Shown here piece by piece: positions 9,886 to 17,657 of a stretch of DNA of 52,380 nt. How positions within the stretch are numbered: the stretch's first letter is position 1; every line of letters begins with the position of its first letter. Made by a program: the position numbers and the translations under genes. The DNA lies in the NCBI GenBank assembly GCA_016213775.1, contig JACQZR010000204.1, forward strand, positions 1 to 52,380. Direction: 5' to 3'. Source of the stretch: Acidobacteriota bacterium. GTDB taxonomy: Bacteria > Acidobacteriota > Terriglobia > Bryobacterales > Bryobacteraceae. Below the pieces are notes generated by a model. It was not told the DNA's origin. It did not search any database and saw nothing but the letters and a program-made list of their open reading frames with translations.

Positions 9886-10824
9886 TCATGCGATGCGGCG
9901 CAGCGTTTCGATGGCGACGTTGCGACCGCAGATAAGCGCGCAGACTGGTCCGTGAAAGCGGTGAGCTTTGTTGGCGAGCAGCGCGGCAACGGCTACCGCG
10001 GCCGAGGGTTCGATCAGGTATTGATGCTCTTCCAGCATCCAGCGCGTGGCGTGGATGATTTCTGCTTCGGTGACTAGCGCGACCTCGTGAATGTGGCGCC
10101 GTATGATCTCGAAGGGTCCGGCGCCGATGCCACCTTCCAGTCCACGAGCAAGGGTCTCGACGGCCGGCAGTGCAGTGACGGCGTGACCACGTTGCAACGA
10201 TAGCGCGAGGGCGGGGCTGGCCTGCAGTTGACAGCCGATCGCACGGGCTCCCTTGGGCATCGCGGATACAAAGCCGGCAGCGAGTCCACCGCCTCCCACC
10301 GGGACGAGGAACTCTCTCACATCGGGCAGTTGTTCCGTGACCTCCAGTGCGAGAGTGCCGCCGTTGCCTGCCATCACGTAAGGGTCATCAAATGCCGAGA
10401 TGAATGGAAGGCCTTCGGCTTCAGCCACGGATCGAGCCCAGATTTCCGTGTCATCGTAGCCGGGGAAACTCGACACGCGCACCTCTGCTCCCATCGATTG
10501 CATGCCGGACAATTTGGCCTTGTCGACGCTGGAGGGAACGCAGATGACCGCACGGATTCCGAGTTCGCGAGACGCGTAAGCGACGCCTTTGCCGTGATTG
10601 CCGGCAGAGCAGGTGAGGACGCCTTTCGCGCGTTCCCCGGGCGGGATTTGCGCGAGACGGAACCATGCGCCTCGAAGCTTGAAGGAGCCGGTGCGCTGAA
10701 GGTGTTCGAGTTTCAGCCAGACGGGGACTCCGGCGATGCCGGACAGGGGGGCGGAGTGTTCCACCGGCGTGGTGAGGATCTTGCCTTTGAGGTAGTCCTG
10801 GGCATCGAGGATCAACTGATGCAT
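9886..10824 (-). CDS. Threonine dehydratase-like PLP enzyme without ACT domain
   Basis: Fold-type II PLP enzyme, 312 residues. The PLP lysine is in GSFKLRGAWFR. SAGNHGKGVAYASRELG is the substrate-binding loop and VPVGGGGLAAGF is the glycine-rich phosphate loop, as in threonine dehydratases (IlvA/TdcB) and serine racemases. There is no C-terminal regulatory (ACT-like) domain, so it resembles the short catabolic/racemase types more than biosynthetic IlvA. Substrate (Thr, Ser or hydroxyaspartate) cannot be decided from sequence. The ATG at 10824 is four bases after the MFS stop, so the genes are co-transcribed. An in-frame GTG-type start further upstream would run into the MFS gene. Confidence 0.85.
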   Translation of the reverse strand: MHQLILDAQDYLKGKILTTPVEHSAPLSGIAGVPVWLKLEHLQRTGSFKLRGAWFRLAQIPPGERAKGVLTCSAGNHGKGVAYASRELGIRAVICVPSSVDKAKLSGMQSMGAEVRVSSFPGYDDTEIWARSVAEAEGLPFISAFDDPYVMAGNGGTLALEVTEQLPDVREFLVPVGGGGLAAGFVSAMPKGARAIGCQLQASPALALSLQRGHAVTALPAVETLARGLEGGIGAGPFEIIRRHIHEVALVTEAEIIHATRWMLEEHQYLIEPSAAVAVAALLANKAHRFHGPVCALICGRNVAIETLRRIA

Positions 10825-10828
10825 AATT

Positions 10829-12022
10829 CTATTCTCTCGTCGCGCCGTACCACGTGAGCACGAGCGCAACAGTCAGCCATATGGCCCCCGTCCAATAAGG
10901 CGCGCCGGGGGAGATCAGATCAAAAACAGCACCGGCATATAACGGCCCGGCTACCCGAGTCAAGCTGAGAAACGACTGCATCGATCCAAGCAGCCAGCCC
11001 TGCTCACGGGCACTCACACGATGGGACAACATGGCGGTTTGCGCCGTACTCGCGAAGCCCACTCCGGAAACCAGAAGCACGGCAACGTACAGATGCCACG
11101 GCACGGTGGAAAACGCGATTCCGATGAAGCCCGCCACCATCAAGCCTATCCCCATGACGGCCATTTTTCTCTCACCCAATATCGGGTTCAGGCGGCGCAC
11201 CAGATAGCCCTGCACGATAGCGGCGGTCAGTCCGATGAAGGCGAAAAGGATGGCGTTCTGTTGCGGCGTGTATTGAAATCGCGTCAGCGTAAACAGCGAA
11301 AAATTGCTTGGCAGGGAACTGAAGGCGAAGTTCAGAACGAACACCGCCATTAACAGCATGTGCAGGTTCTTGCGTTCCCACACCTGCCGCAAAGGCCGCA
11401 CCGGGCTCAGATCCAACCAGTGGAATGGCTTCGTTTCGCGCTGCTGCGCGGGGAGCGATTCGGGCAGCACGAAGTATGCCAGAACCGCGGTGAAGAGCGA
11501 TAGGACCCCAGCCGCGAACGCTGGCGCATGCACGCTGATATTGGCGAGCGCCCCGCCGATCGCAGGCCCGAGAATGAAGCCGAGTCCAAAGGCCATCCCG
11601 ATTAGCCCGAAGCTTTTCGCGCGATCGGCCGGCGGAGTGATATCGGCGATGTAGGCTTGCGCGGTGGAGATGTTGCCACCTGTGAAGCCGTCCAGCAGGC
11701 GCGAGAAGAACATCATCGGCAGTGACGTCGCGGTGGCAAAGAGGAAGTAGCCCACCGAGGTCCCAAAGATGCTGAGCAGCAACACGGGACGCCGTCCGAA
11801 GCGATCCGAAAGGACACCGAGCACCGGGCTCGCGACAAACTGCGCGCCGGAGAACGCCATCGACAGAACACCGAGCGTTGTCGCATCGGCGCGAAACTGC
11901 CGTACGAGATAGGGAATGATGGGCAGCAGAATCCCGGCCCCCAGCAGGTCGAGAAACACAGTCAGGAATATGACAACCAGCGGCTTGCGTGACGCGCCTG
12001 GATTGTCGGGGTTCGACTGCAT
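10829..12022 (-). CDS. MFS transporter, TetA/multidrug-resistance type
   Basis: 397 residues with about 12 membrane helices. The MFS motif A between helices 2 and 3 is clear (GVLSDRFGRRPVLL). The N-terminal DLLGAGILLPIIPYLVRQF and RLLDGFTGGNISTAQAYIADITPP segments are typical of drug:H+ antiporters related to TetA. The substrate is unknown. It begins nine bases after the infB stop and ends four bases before the dehydratase start, an unusual position: rbfA is commonly found after infB. It is probably transcribed at least partly by read-through from the rimP-nusA-infB promoter. Confidence 0.85.
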   Translation of the reverse strand: MQSNPDNPGASRKPLVVIFLTVFLDLLGAGILLPIIPYLVRQFRADATTLGVLSMAFSGAQFVASPVLGVLSDRFGRRPVLLLSIFGTSVGYFLFATATSLPMMFFSRLLDGFTGGNISTAQAYIADITPPADRAKSFGLIGMAFGLGFILGPAIGGALANISVHAPAFAAGVLSLFTAVLAYFVLPESLPAQQRETKPFHWLDLSPVRPLRQVWERKNLHMLLMAVFVLNFAFSSLPSNFSLFTLTRFQYTPQQNAILFAFIGLTAAIVQGYLVRRLNPILGERKMAVMGIGLMVAGFIGIAFSTVPWHLYVAVLLVSGVGFASTAQTAMLSHRVSAREQGWLLGSMQSFLSLTRVAGPLYAGAVFDLISPGAPYWTGAIWLTVALVLTWYGATRE

Positions 12023-12031
12023 GCCGTCGAG

Positions 12032-14992
12032 TTATATCGTCGCGGCGTGCTTTTCCATGATGAAGCCTTCAATGATGTCGCCAGGCTTGATGTCGTTGTA
12101 GCCGGCGATGCTGATACCGCACTCGAAGCCGGCCTTCACTTCGCTGACGTCATCCTTGAAGCGGCGCAGACCACTGATCCTGCCGGTGTGAACGACGATG
12201 TTGTCGCGGAGGAGGCGCGTCTGGCAATCACGAGTGAAAACGCCGTCCTGCACGTAGCAGCCGGCAACGGTGCCGATTTTGCTGATGCGGAACGTGTCGC
12301 GAACCTCGGCACGGCCCTTGAACAGCTCCTTGAAGACAGGAGCAAGCAGGCCAGCCATGGCTTTCTTAATCTCGTCGGTGAGCTCGTAAATGATGGTGTG
12401 GAGGCGGATCTCGACGCCTTCCTGCTCCGCAAGCGAGACAGCATTCTTCTCCGGGCGGATGTTGAAGCCGACAATGACACCGTTGGACGCAGACGCGAGC
12501 AACACATCGGTTTCGGTGATAGCGCCGACACCAGTGTGAAGAACCCGGACTTTCACCTTCGGCGTGGTGAGCTTCTGGAGCGCATCGGAGAGCACTTCGC
12601 ACGTACCGCCCACGTCGGCCTTGAGGATGATGTTGAGTTCCTTGACCTCGCCCTCTTTGAGCGATTTGGCGAGCGTCTCAAGGGTGACGCGAGCACCCTT
12701 CTTCATCTGCTCTTCACGTGTCTTAGCTTCGCGATACAGCACAATCTGTTTGGCTTTGGCGGTATCGGTAACCACCTGGAAGGTATCGCCAACCTCAGGC
12801 ACTTCATCGAGACCGAGCACTTCGACAGGGATGGACGGACCCGCTTCCTTGAGCGCGTCGCCACGATCGTCGAACATGGCCCGGACGCGCGAAAAGACCG
12901 AGCCGCAGATGAAGTAATCGCCGACTCGCAGCGTTCCCTTGCGGACGAGCACTGTCGCCACTGGACCACGGCCGCGATCGAGTTGGGCTTCGAGCACCGT
13001 TCCCACCGCCGGGCGATTGGGATTGGCCTTGAAGGCCTGAATATCGGTGACGAGAAGAATCATCTCCAACAGCAGGTCGAGGTTCTGTTTGGTCTTGGCG
13101 GAGAGCGGCACCATTACGGTGTCTCCACCCCAATCCTCGGGCATCAGACCGAGATCGGTAAGCTGTTGCTTGATCCGATCCACCTGCGCGTCCGGTTTGT
13201 CGATTTTGTTGATCGCGACAATGATTGGAACCTTGGCTGCGCGGGCATGGTCAATCGCTTCGCGCGTCTGCGGCATGACACCATCATCAGCGGCGATGAC
13301 GAGGATCACAATATCTGTGACCTTGGCGCCGCGGGCGCGCATGCGCGTAAACGCCGCATGGCCGGGGGTGTCGATGAAAACGATCTTGCGGTTGTTCTTT
13401 TCGACGTAATACGCGCCGATGTGCTGCGTAATACCGCCGAACTCGCCTTCCACAACATTGGACAAACGGATAGCATCGAGCAGCGACGTCTTGCCATGGT
13501 CGACGTGACCCATGATTGTTACCACTGGCGGGCGCGGCGTCATTACGGCCGTGTCTTCCGCCATTTCGAGGTCGAAAGTGGACTCCTCCTCGAACGTCAT
13601 CTGCGTTGTGGTAGCGCCGAAATCGCGGGCGAGGTCTTCGGCCATCTTCATATCGAGGGTCTGGTTGATAGTGGCGAAGATCTTGCGATCCACCAGTTTC
13701 TTGATCACCAGATTGGCTTTGATGCCGAGCTTCTCGGAAAGTTCTTTTACCGTGAGCCCCTCAGAGATCGTGATTTCGCGATTGACTGCCTGCACCTGCT
13801 CCGGCTCATGGCGGCGGCTGAGATGCAGATCTTTTTCAACAACCTCCACCTCGCGGTGACGTTCGCGGGCGCGCTTGCTGGCATCGCGACGGGTATCCGC
13901 CGGAGCGGGCACTGGCGCGGGCGGCACCGGAGCGGTGGGATGCATCGGCCGGGAGCCCGGTCGTAACGGGCGCTGGCCCGGTCCGCCTGGCCCAGTGCCG
14001 GGGCGAACAATAGGTTGACCGGGGCGAAGCGGACCGCGGTATGAAGAGGGTGGCTGGCCGGGAGAAGGTCCGCCAGAGGGCGGACGTCCTGGCATCGGTG
14101 GCCGCGCGATAGGCTGACCCGGGCTGGCCTTCGGCTGCGTCTGCTGTTGCTGCAAACGCGCAACCAGATCGGGACGCGGCGGAACCACGGGCCGCGCTGC
14201 CGGCTGGGCAGCCAGCGGACGTGCAACTCCTGGCTGTTGTTGGCGCGGGGGCGGCTGGATCGGCCTGCCGGGAGAAGGCGCCTGAATCGGTGAACCGGGC
14301 GCGGCTGCCGGAGCCGGACGCGGACGCGGCGGTGGCGCGGCACCGGGCATCGGTGGCCCTGGAGTCGGCGCCTGCGCACGCGGAGCATCTGGAGCGTTTG
14401 GCGGCAGAGGCTGGCGTGGACCGGTGAGAATCTGTCCAGGCCGGGGTGATGGAACCGGCTTGGCGGGAATAGCGATGGTGCGCGGGGTCGGAGCGGGCAA
14501 AGGAATAGTCGGAGTCACGGCGGGAGCCGGCGGCGGCGCGGCTGGTGTTTCTTTCGTGGAAGGTGGTGCACTGACAAGTCCAGCCAACGGGGGCCGGAGT
14601 GGCATGGCGCGAGGCGGGGCAGCAGGTGAGGCCGGAGCGGCAGGCTGAGCCGCCGCCTGCACGTCCGAAGCTTCCGCCACCGGCTCGGGAGCCTGTGGCG
14701 CAGCGGCTACCGCGGGTTTGACAGGTTCTACTGGTGGAGGCGCCTCTGCGGCTTCTTCCTCCACATTCGTATCCAATTCCTGCTCGGAATCGGATACCGA
14801 TGGGCGCGCGTAACGGTCGAACTCACCGGCTTCAGAGCGTAGGATGCTCCGGATTTTGAGTGCGACGTCTTCATCAATCGAGCTGGAGTGGGTCTTCTTC
14901 TCCGCGACACCAAACTCAGGGAGCAGGTCGAGAATGCGGGTAGGTTTAACCTCCAGCTCTCGCGCCAGCTCGTTGATTCGAATTTTACTCAT
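12032..14992 (-). CDS. infB: Translation initiation factor IF-2
   Basis: GTPase that brings fMet-tRNA to the 30S subunit. 986 residues. The first 50 form the IF2_N helical module ([24 protein letters not shown]). Residues about 65-390 are a very long low-complexity linker rich in Pro, Ala, Gly and Gln. A second IF2_N module follows ([38 protein letters not shown]). The G domain starts at about 490 with G1 GHVDHGKT (495-502), then DTPGHAAF and NKIDKPD. Domains II, III and IV fill the rest. Third gene after rimP and nusA. No SD is obvious right before the ATG. Confidence 0.97.
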   Translation of the reverse strand: MSKIRINELARELEVKPTRILDLLPEFGVAEKKTHSSSIDEDVALKIRSILRSEAGEFDRYARPSVSDSEQELDTNVEEEAAEAPPPVEPVKPAVAAAPQAPEPVAEASDVQAAAQPAAPASPAAPPRAMPLRPPLAGLVSAPPSTKETPAAPPPAPAVTPTIPLPAPTPRTIAIPAKPVPSPRPGQILTGPRQPLPPNAPDAPRAQAPTPGPPMPGAAPPPRPRPAPAAAPGSPIQAPSPGRPIQPPPRQQQPGVARPLAAQPAARPVVPPRPDLVARLQQQQTQPKASPGQPIARPPMPGRPPSGGPSPGQPPSSYRGPLRPGQPIVRPGTGPGGPGQRPLRPGSRPMHPTAPVPPAPVPAPADTRRDASKRARERHREVEVVEKDLHLSRRHEPEQVQAVNREITISEGLTVKELSEKLGIKANLVIKKLVDRKIFATINQTLDMKMAEDLARDFGATTTQMTFEEESTFDLEMAEDTAVMTPRPPVVTIMGHVDHGKTSLLDAIRLSNVVEGEFGGITQHIGAYYVEKNNRKIVFIDTPGHAAFTRMRARGAKVTDIVILVIAADDGVMPQTREAIDHARAAKVPIIVAINKIDKPDAQVDRIKQQLTDLGLMPEDWGGDTVMVPLSAKTKQNLDLLLEMILLVTDIQAFKANPNRPAVGTVLEAQLDRGRGPVATVLVRKGTLRVGDYFICGSVFSRVRAMFDDRGDALKEAGPSIPVEVLGLDEVPEVGDTFQVVTDTAKAKQIVLYREAKTREEQMKKGARVTLETLAKSLKEGEVKELNIILKADVGGTCEVLSDALQKLTTPKVKVRVLHTGVGAITETDVLLASASNGVIVGFNIRPEKNAVSLAEQEGVEIRLHTIIYELTDEIKKAMAGLLAPVFKELFKGRAEVRDTFRISKIGTVAGCYVQDGVFTRDCQTRLLRDNIVVHTGRISGLRRFKDDVSEVKAGFECGISIAGYNDIKPGDIIEGFIMEKHAATI

Positions 14993-15158
14993 ACTTTGCG
15001 TTACCGCGAGCCTACCTTCCCACCGCCGAGTCGAATTTGCGATTCTCCAGTTGCGGCGCCGTTGCCTGGCACAAGAGTGCTTCCTGCCGCGTCCAGCTCA
15101 AGCGTTGGACAAGGCACAATGCGACGGTCCGCTTTCGCTCGCGCAGACGAATAGTCAA
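14993..15158 (-). other. nusA-infB intergenic gap with no recognised gene
   Basis: In many bacteria ylxR (rnpM) and sometimes an L7Ae-family gene lie between nusA and infB. This gap is only 166 bases and none of its frames shows the YlxR CVGCR-like signature. I see no terminator, so nusA and infB are probably on one transcript. Confidence 0.5.
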
Positions 15159-16751
15159 TCAATCTTCAGATTTAATGGTAACAGATTCATCCTCGGGTTT
15201 CGTGCCGGGGGGGTTCTCAGCCACCGTCTCCGCTTCGGGCTCATCTGTTACTTCTCCTACGTCCGGTGCACTTTCGGTCTCCGCACCATCCACATCCACC
15301 GCGGGAGCTTCTTCCGCCACGGGTTCGGAAGGTTCCGGTTGCGGTTCGGGAGCGACTGCATCTTGCGCCATATCTTCTGCAACAGGCTCTTCTGCAACAG
15401 GCTCTTCCGCAACGGGCTCTTCCGCAACGGGCTCTTCCGCAACGGGCTCGGCCGAAACCTCCGCCGCCGGCTCCGTCGCATTGTCGTAGTGGCCGTAGAA
15501 TGCGTTCACAGCCGTTTGAATATCGCCTACCATTTCACTGGTAATTCCAGCCGCATCAAGATCTTCCTGCGTTGCATTGGTCAAGCGCTCCACCGTGGCG
15601 ATACCGCCTTGCAGCAGTTTTTCCGCAACGGACTCGTGCAGACCATGGTCAATCAACACAGAAACAGGAGAGCCAGGAACCTGCAGCGCAGCCATCTGCG
15701 ATTCCACTTCCTGACGCTTCTCCTCTTCACTCTTGATGTCGATGCGCCAACCGAGCAGTTTCGAGGCGAGGCGGACGTTCTGGCCCTTCTTCCCAATGGC
15801 CAAGGAAAGCTGACTGTCATCGACAATCACTTCCATATGCCGGTCCTGGCTGCTCAACACGGTGACGCGAGTAATCTTGGCTGGGCTCAGCGAGTGGGTG
15901 GCGAACACCACGGGATCTTCTGAGAACTCGATGATGTCGATCTTTTCACCGCGCAATTCGCGGATGATAGATTGGACACGCATACCCTTCATACCGACAC
16001 AGGCACCGACACTATCGACATCGCGATCACGGCTGTAGACTGCGATTTTGGTGCGCTCACCAGCCTCGCGCGCGCATCCCTTGATCTGCACAGTGCCGTC
16101 GTAGATTTCCGGAACTTCCTGTTCAAAGAGGCGCTCCACCAGTTCGGGGGCGCCGCGAGAAACAATCACGCCGGCGTTCTTGCCGGTCTTCTCTACGGTC
16201 TTGATTACGCAGCGGGCACGGTCCCCAATGGAGTAATTCTCCAGCCGCGATTGTTCCTTCTTGGGCAACCGGGCTTCGGTCTTTCCGAGGTCACACATCA
16301 TGTCCTGGCCTTCAATACGCTTGATGACGCAATTCACCAGTTCCCCAACCCGGTTGGCGTATTCAGAGTAAACGGTCTCGCGTTCGGCCTCGCGCACCTT
16401 CTGGAGAATCACCTGCTTGGCAGTCTGCGCGGAGATGCGGCCGAGGGATTCGGTCGAACGGTAGATGCGGATCTCGGCGCCGACTTCGGCAGCCGGATCC
16501 TGGCGGGCAGCCTGGTCGAGGGTCATCTCGCGGATGGGGTCTGCTACTTGCTCTACCACTTTGTAGATCGCGAAGATCTTGACGCCGCCGCCCTTTTCAT
16601 CCATTTCGGCTATGAGGTCTTCGCTACTGCGGAAGTGCTTGCGCGCGGCAACGAGCATGGCGTCTTTCACCGCGTCAAAGACGATCTGCGGGTCGATGCC
16701 CTTCTCTTTGCTCAGCAACTCGATGGACTGAAAAATTGTATCCAAAGCCAT
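15159..16751 (-). CDS. nusA: Transcription termination/antitermination factor NusA
   Basis: RNA-polymerase-binding factor. Order of domains: N-terminal domain ([21 protein letters not shown]...), S1 ([22 protein letters not shown]...), two KH domains ([15 protein letters not shown] and [20 protein letters not shown]), then one helix-hairpin-helix-like repeat ([25 protein letters not shown]). The last roughly 105 residues are an acidic Pro/Val/Ala/Glu tail, including five in-register PVAEE-type repeats. Such a tail is not part of the E. coli protein, which instead has two acidic repeat domains. The gene lies 69 bases after rimP and 166 bases before infB; no YlxR-like gene fits in the latter gap. 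Confidence 0.96.
   Translation of the reverse strand: MALDTIFQSIELLSKEKGIDPQIVFDAVKDAMLVAARKHFRSSEDLIAEMDEKGGGVKIFAIYKVVEQVADPIREMTLDQAARQDPAAEVGAEIRIYRSTESLGRISAQTAKQVILQKVREAERETVYSEYANRVGELVNCVIKRIEGQDMMCDLGKTEARLPKKEQSRLENYSIGDRARCVIKTVEKTGKNAGVIVSRGAPELVERLFEQEVPEIYDGTVQIKGCAREAGERTKIAVYSRDRDVDSVGACVGMKGMRVQSIIRELRGEKIDIIEFSEDPVVFATHSLSPAKITRVTVLSSQDRHMEVIVDDSQLSLAIGKKGQNVRLASKLLGWRIDIKSEEEKRQEVESQMAALQVPGSPVSVLIDHGLHESVAEKLLQGGIATVERLTNATQEDLDAAGITSEMVGDIQTAVNAFYGHYDNATEPAAEVSAEPVAEEPVAEEPVAEEPVAEEPVAEDMAQDAVAPEPQPEPSEPVAEEAPAVDVDGAETESAPDVGEVTDEPEAETVAENPPGTKPEDESVTIKSED
15379..15453 (-). repeat. Five tandem 15-bp repeats inside nusA
   Basis: Five consecutive 15-base units of the type gcaacgggctcttcc (plus strand), at 15379, 15394, 15409, 15424 and 15439, encode repeated PVAEE units in the acidic C-terminal tail of NusA. 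The last units are nearly identical, which points to recent expansion by slippage; copy number is likely to vary between strains. Confidence 0.9.
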
Positions 16752-16820
16752 ACTCTTTACCCCAAACTCCGTTCCATGTTTTCTCTTAGATTGGATGAAT
16801 CAAACCGAAGGCGTGGACCG

Positions 16821-17297
16821 CTACCACTCGAACTTAAGGTTGGCCCGTTCCACCTGCCCCAGTGGAAACTCGACGGCCTTGCCGGGAGAGGCCTCCAGGT
16901 GAATGACGCCGTCTTTCACCTCGGCGATGGTGCCTTCCCATTGACGCCGGTTCTCCAGAGGATCGCGCAGCAGGACCTTTGCACGCTTACCAATGAAGCG
17001 TTCGAAGTCCTTTTGTGACTTCAGCTTGCGCTCGACACCGGGCGAAGAAACCTCCAGCGTGTAAGTACCCCCATCGATCGCATCCTCAGCATCGAGGATG
17101 GTGCCCACCTGTTCGGAGACAGACTCGCAATCGGCGTGGGTCACGCCGCCGGGCTTGTCGATATAAATACGCAGCACGCGGTTTCTTCCGCCTCCGAGGA
17201 GTTCGACATCTACTATCTCGATACCTTCAGACGCACCAACCCGGTTTGCGATTTCAACAACCTTTTCCAGCGCCGCCTGTTTTGCTACCGAAGCCAT
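16821..17297 (-). CDS. rimP: Ribosome maturation factor RimP
   Basis: Needed for 30S subunit maturation. 158 residues with the family pattern: GIEIVDVELLGGGRNRVLRIYIDKPGGVTHADCESVSEQVG in the N-terminal domain, LEVSSPGVERKLKSQKDFERFIGKRAKV in the middle, and an SH3-like C-terminal part ending VERANLKFEW. First gene of the rimP-nusA-infB operon. The ATG at 17297 has no evident SD: the bases just upstream are the U-tract of a terminator-like hairpin, so translation initiation and attenuation share the same short leader. Confidence 0.95.
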   Translation of the reverse strand: MASVAKQAALEKVVEIANRVGASEGIEIVDVELLGGGRNRVLRIYIDKPGGVTHADCESVSEQVGTILDAEDAIDGGTYTLEVSSPGVERKLKSQKDFERFIGKRAKVLLRDPLENRRQWEGTIAEVKDGVIHLEASPGKAVEFPLGQVERANLKFEW

Positions 17298-17306
17298 ATA
17301 GAGAAT

Positions 17307-17341
17307 AAAAAAGTGGGCTTGGAGCCCACTTTCGAAAGTGC
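17307..17341 (-). terminator. Terminator-like hairpin (attenuator) in the rimP leader
   Basis: On the minus strand a perfect 10-bp stem with a 3-base loop (arms at 17323-17332 and 17310-17319) is followed by a run of Ts, the classic intrinsic terminator shape, only about 10 bases before the rimP start. Its 5' arm overlaps a palindrome, CACTTTCGAAAGTG (17328-17341), so a small competing hairpin would break the terminator. GUGGGC-stem terminators before rimP are known from other bacteria as rimP leaders; regulation here is inferred. Confidence 0.75.
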
Positions 17342-17353
17342 CAATCTACCTAC

Positions 17354-17382
17354 AGTATACATGACGGCTTGGTGGACGCCAA
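17354..17382 (-). promoter_or_regulatory. Sigma-70-type promoter of rimP-nusA-infB
   Basis: Reading the minus strand, TTGGCG (17382-17377) and TATACT (17359-17354) are separated by exactly 17 bases. The predicted transcription start near 17347 gives a leader of only about 50 bases that contains little besides the attenuator hairpin and the rimP start codon. Confidence 0.75.
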
Positions 17383-17433
17383 TGTCACGATAAATTTGCG
17401 CGATGTAAACTTCACTAGTCCGCATCTCGTGGC

Positions 17434-17566
17434 GCATGCTCTTAGCATGCCGTCTCGACACTCGTGTCGAGATCTAGAGTTTGGACATTCCGCCGTCGTG
17501 TGGGGCGGCCAATCCTGGCCGCGGCTGGCCTTTCAGGCCAGCCTTGTCTCGACACTCGTGTCGAGA
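17434..17566. repeat. Array of five perfect palindromic hairpins, one duplicated
   Basis: Within 133 bases lie gcatgc/gcatgc with a 5-base loop (17434-17450), a 20-base palindrome tctcgacactcgtgtcgaga (17453-17472), gcggcca/tggccgc (17505-17522), ggctggcct/aggccagcc (17523-17543), and an exact second copy of the 20-base palindrome (17547-17566). The array lies between the 3' end of the HEAT-repeat gene and the rimP promoter. It may be a REP-like element, a multi-hairpin transcript end or a protein-binding array. None of the hairpins is followed by a clear T-run. Confidence 0.75.
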
Positions 17567-17657
17567 TGCGTTTGTCCAATTCCACCAGCGCGGTTCGACC
17601 TTCCAACGGTTTGCCCCCGACATTGCTCTCTGGCGTGAGAACGTCCGGCTGGCGTTT

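Larger units (their letters stand above)
17298..17657. other. 360-bp intergenic region: rimP promoter/leader plus palindrome array
   Basis: The part next to rimP (17298-17382) holds the promoter and attenuator. From 17434 to 17566 there is a run of perfect inverted repeats, described separately. Short plus-strand reading frames cross the region but have no SD, no family resemblance and are cut through the palindromes. No protein-coding gene is seen. Confidence 0.7.

Noticed and set aside
12047-13966. Long plus-strand open frame of 639 codons opposite infB
   Set aside because: It is antisense to IF-2, whose motifs are unmistakable; high GC and codon bias open the complementary frame. No SD or family pattern.
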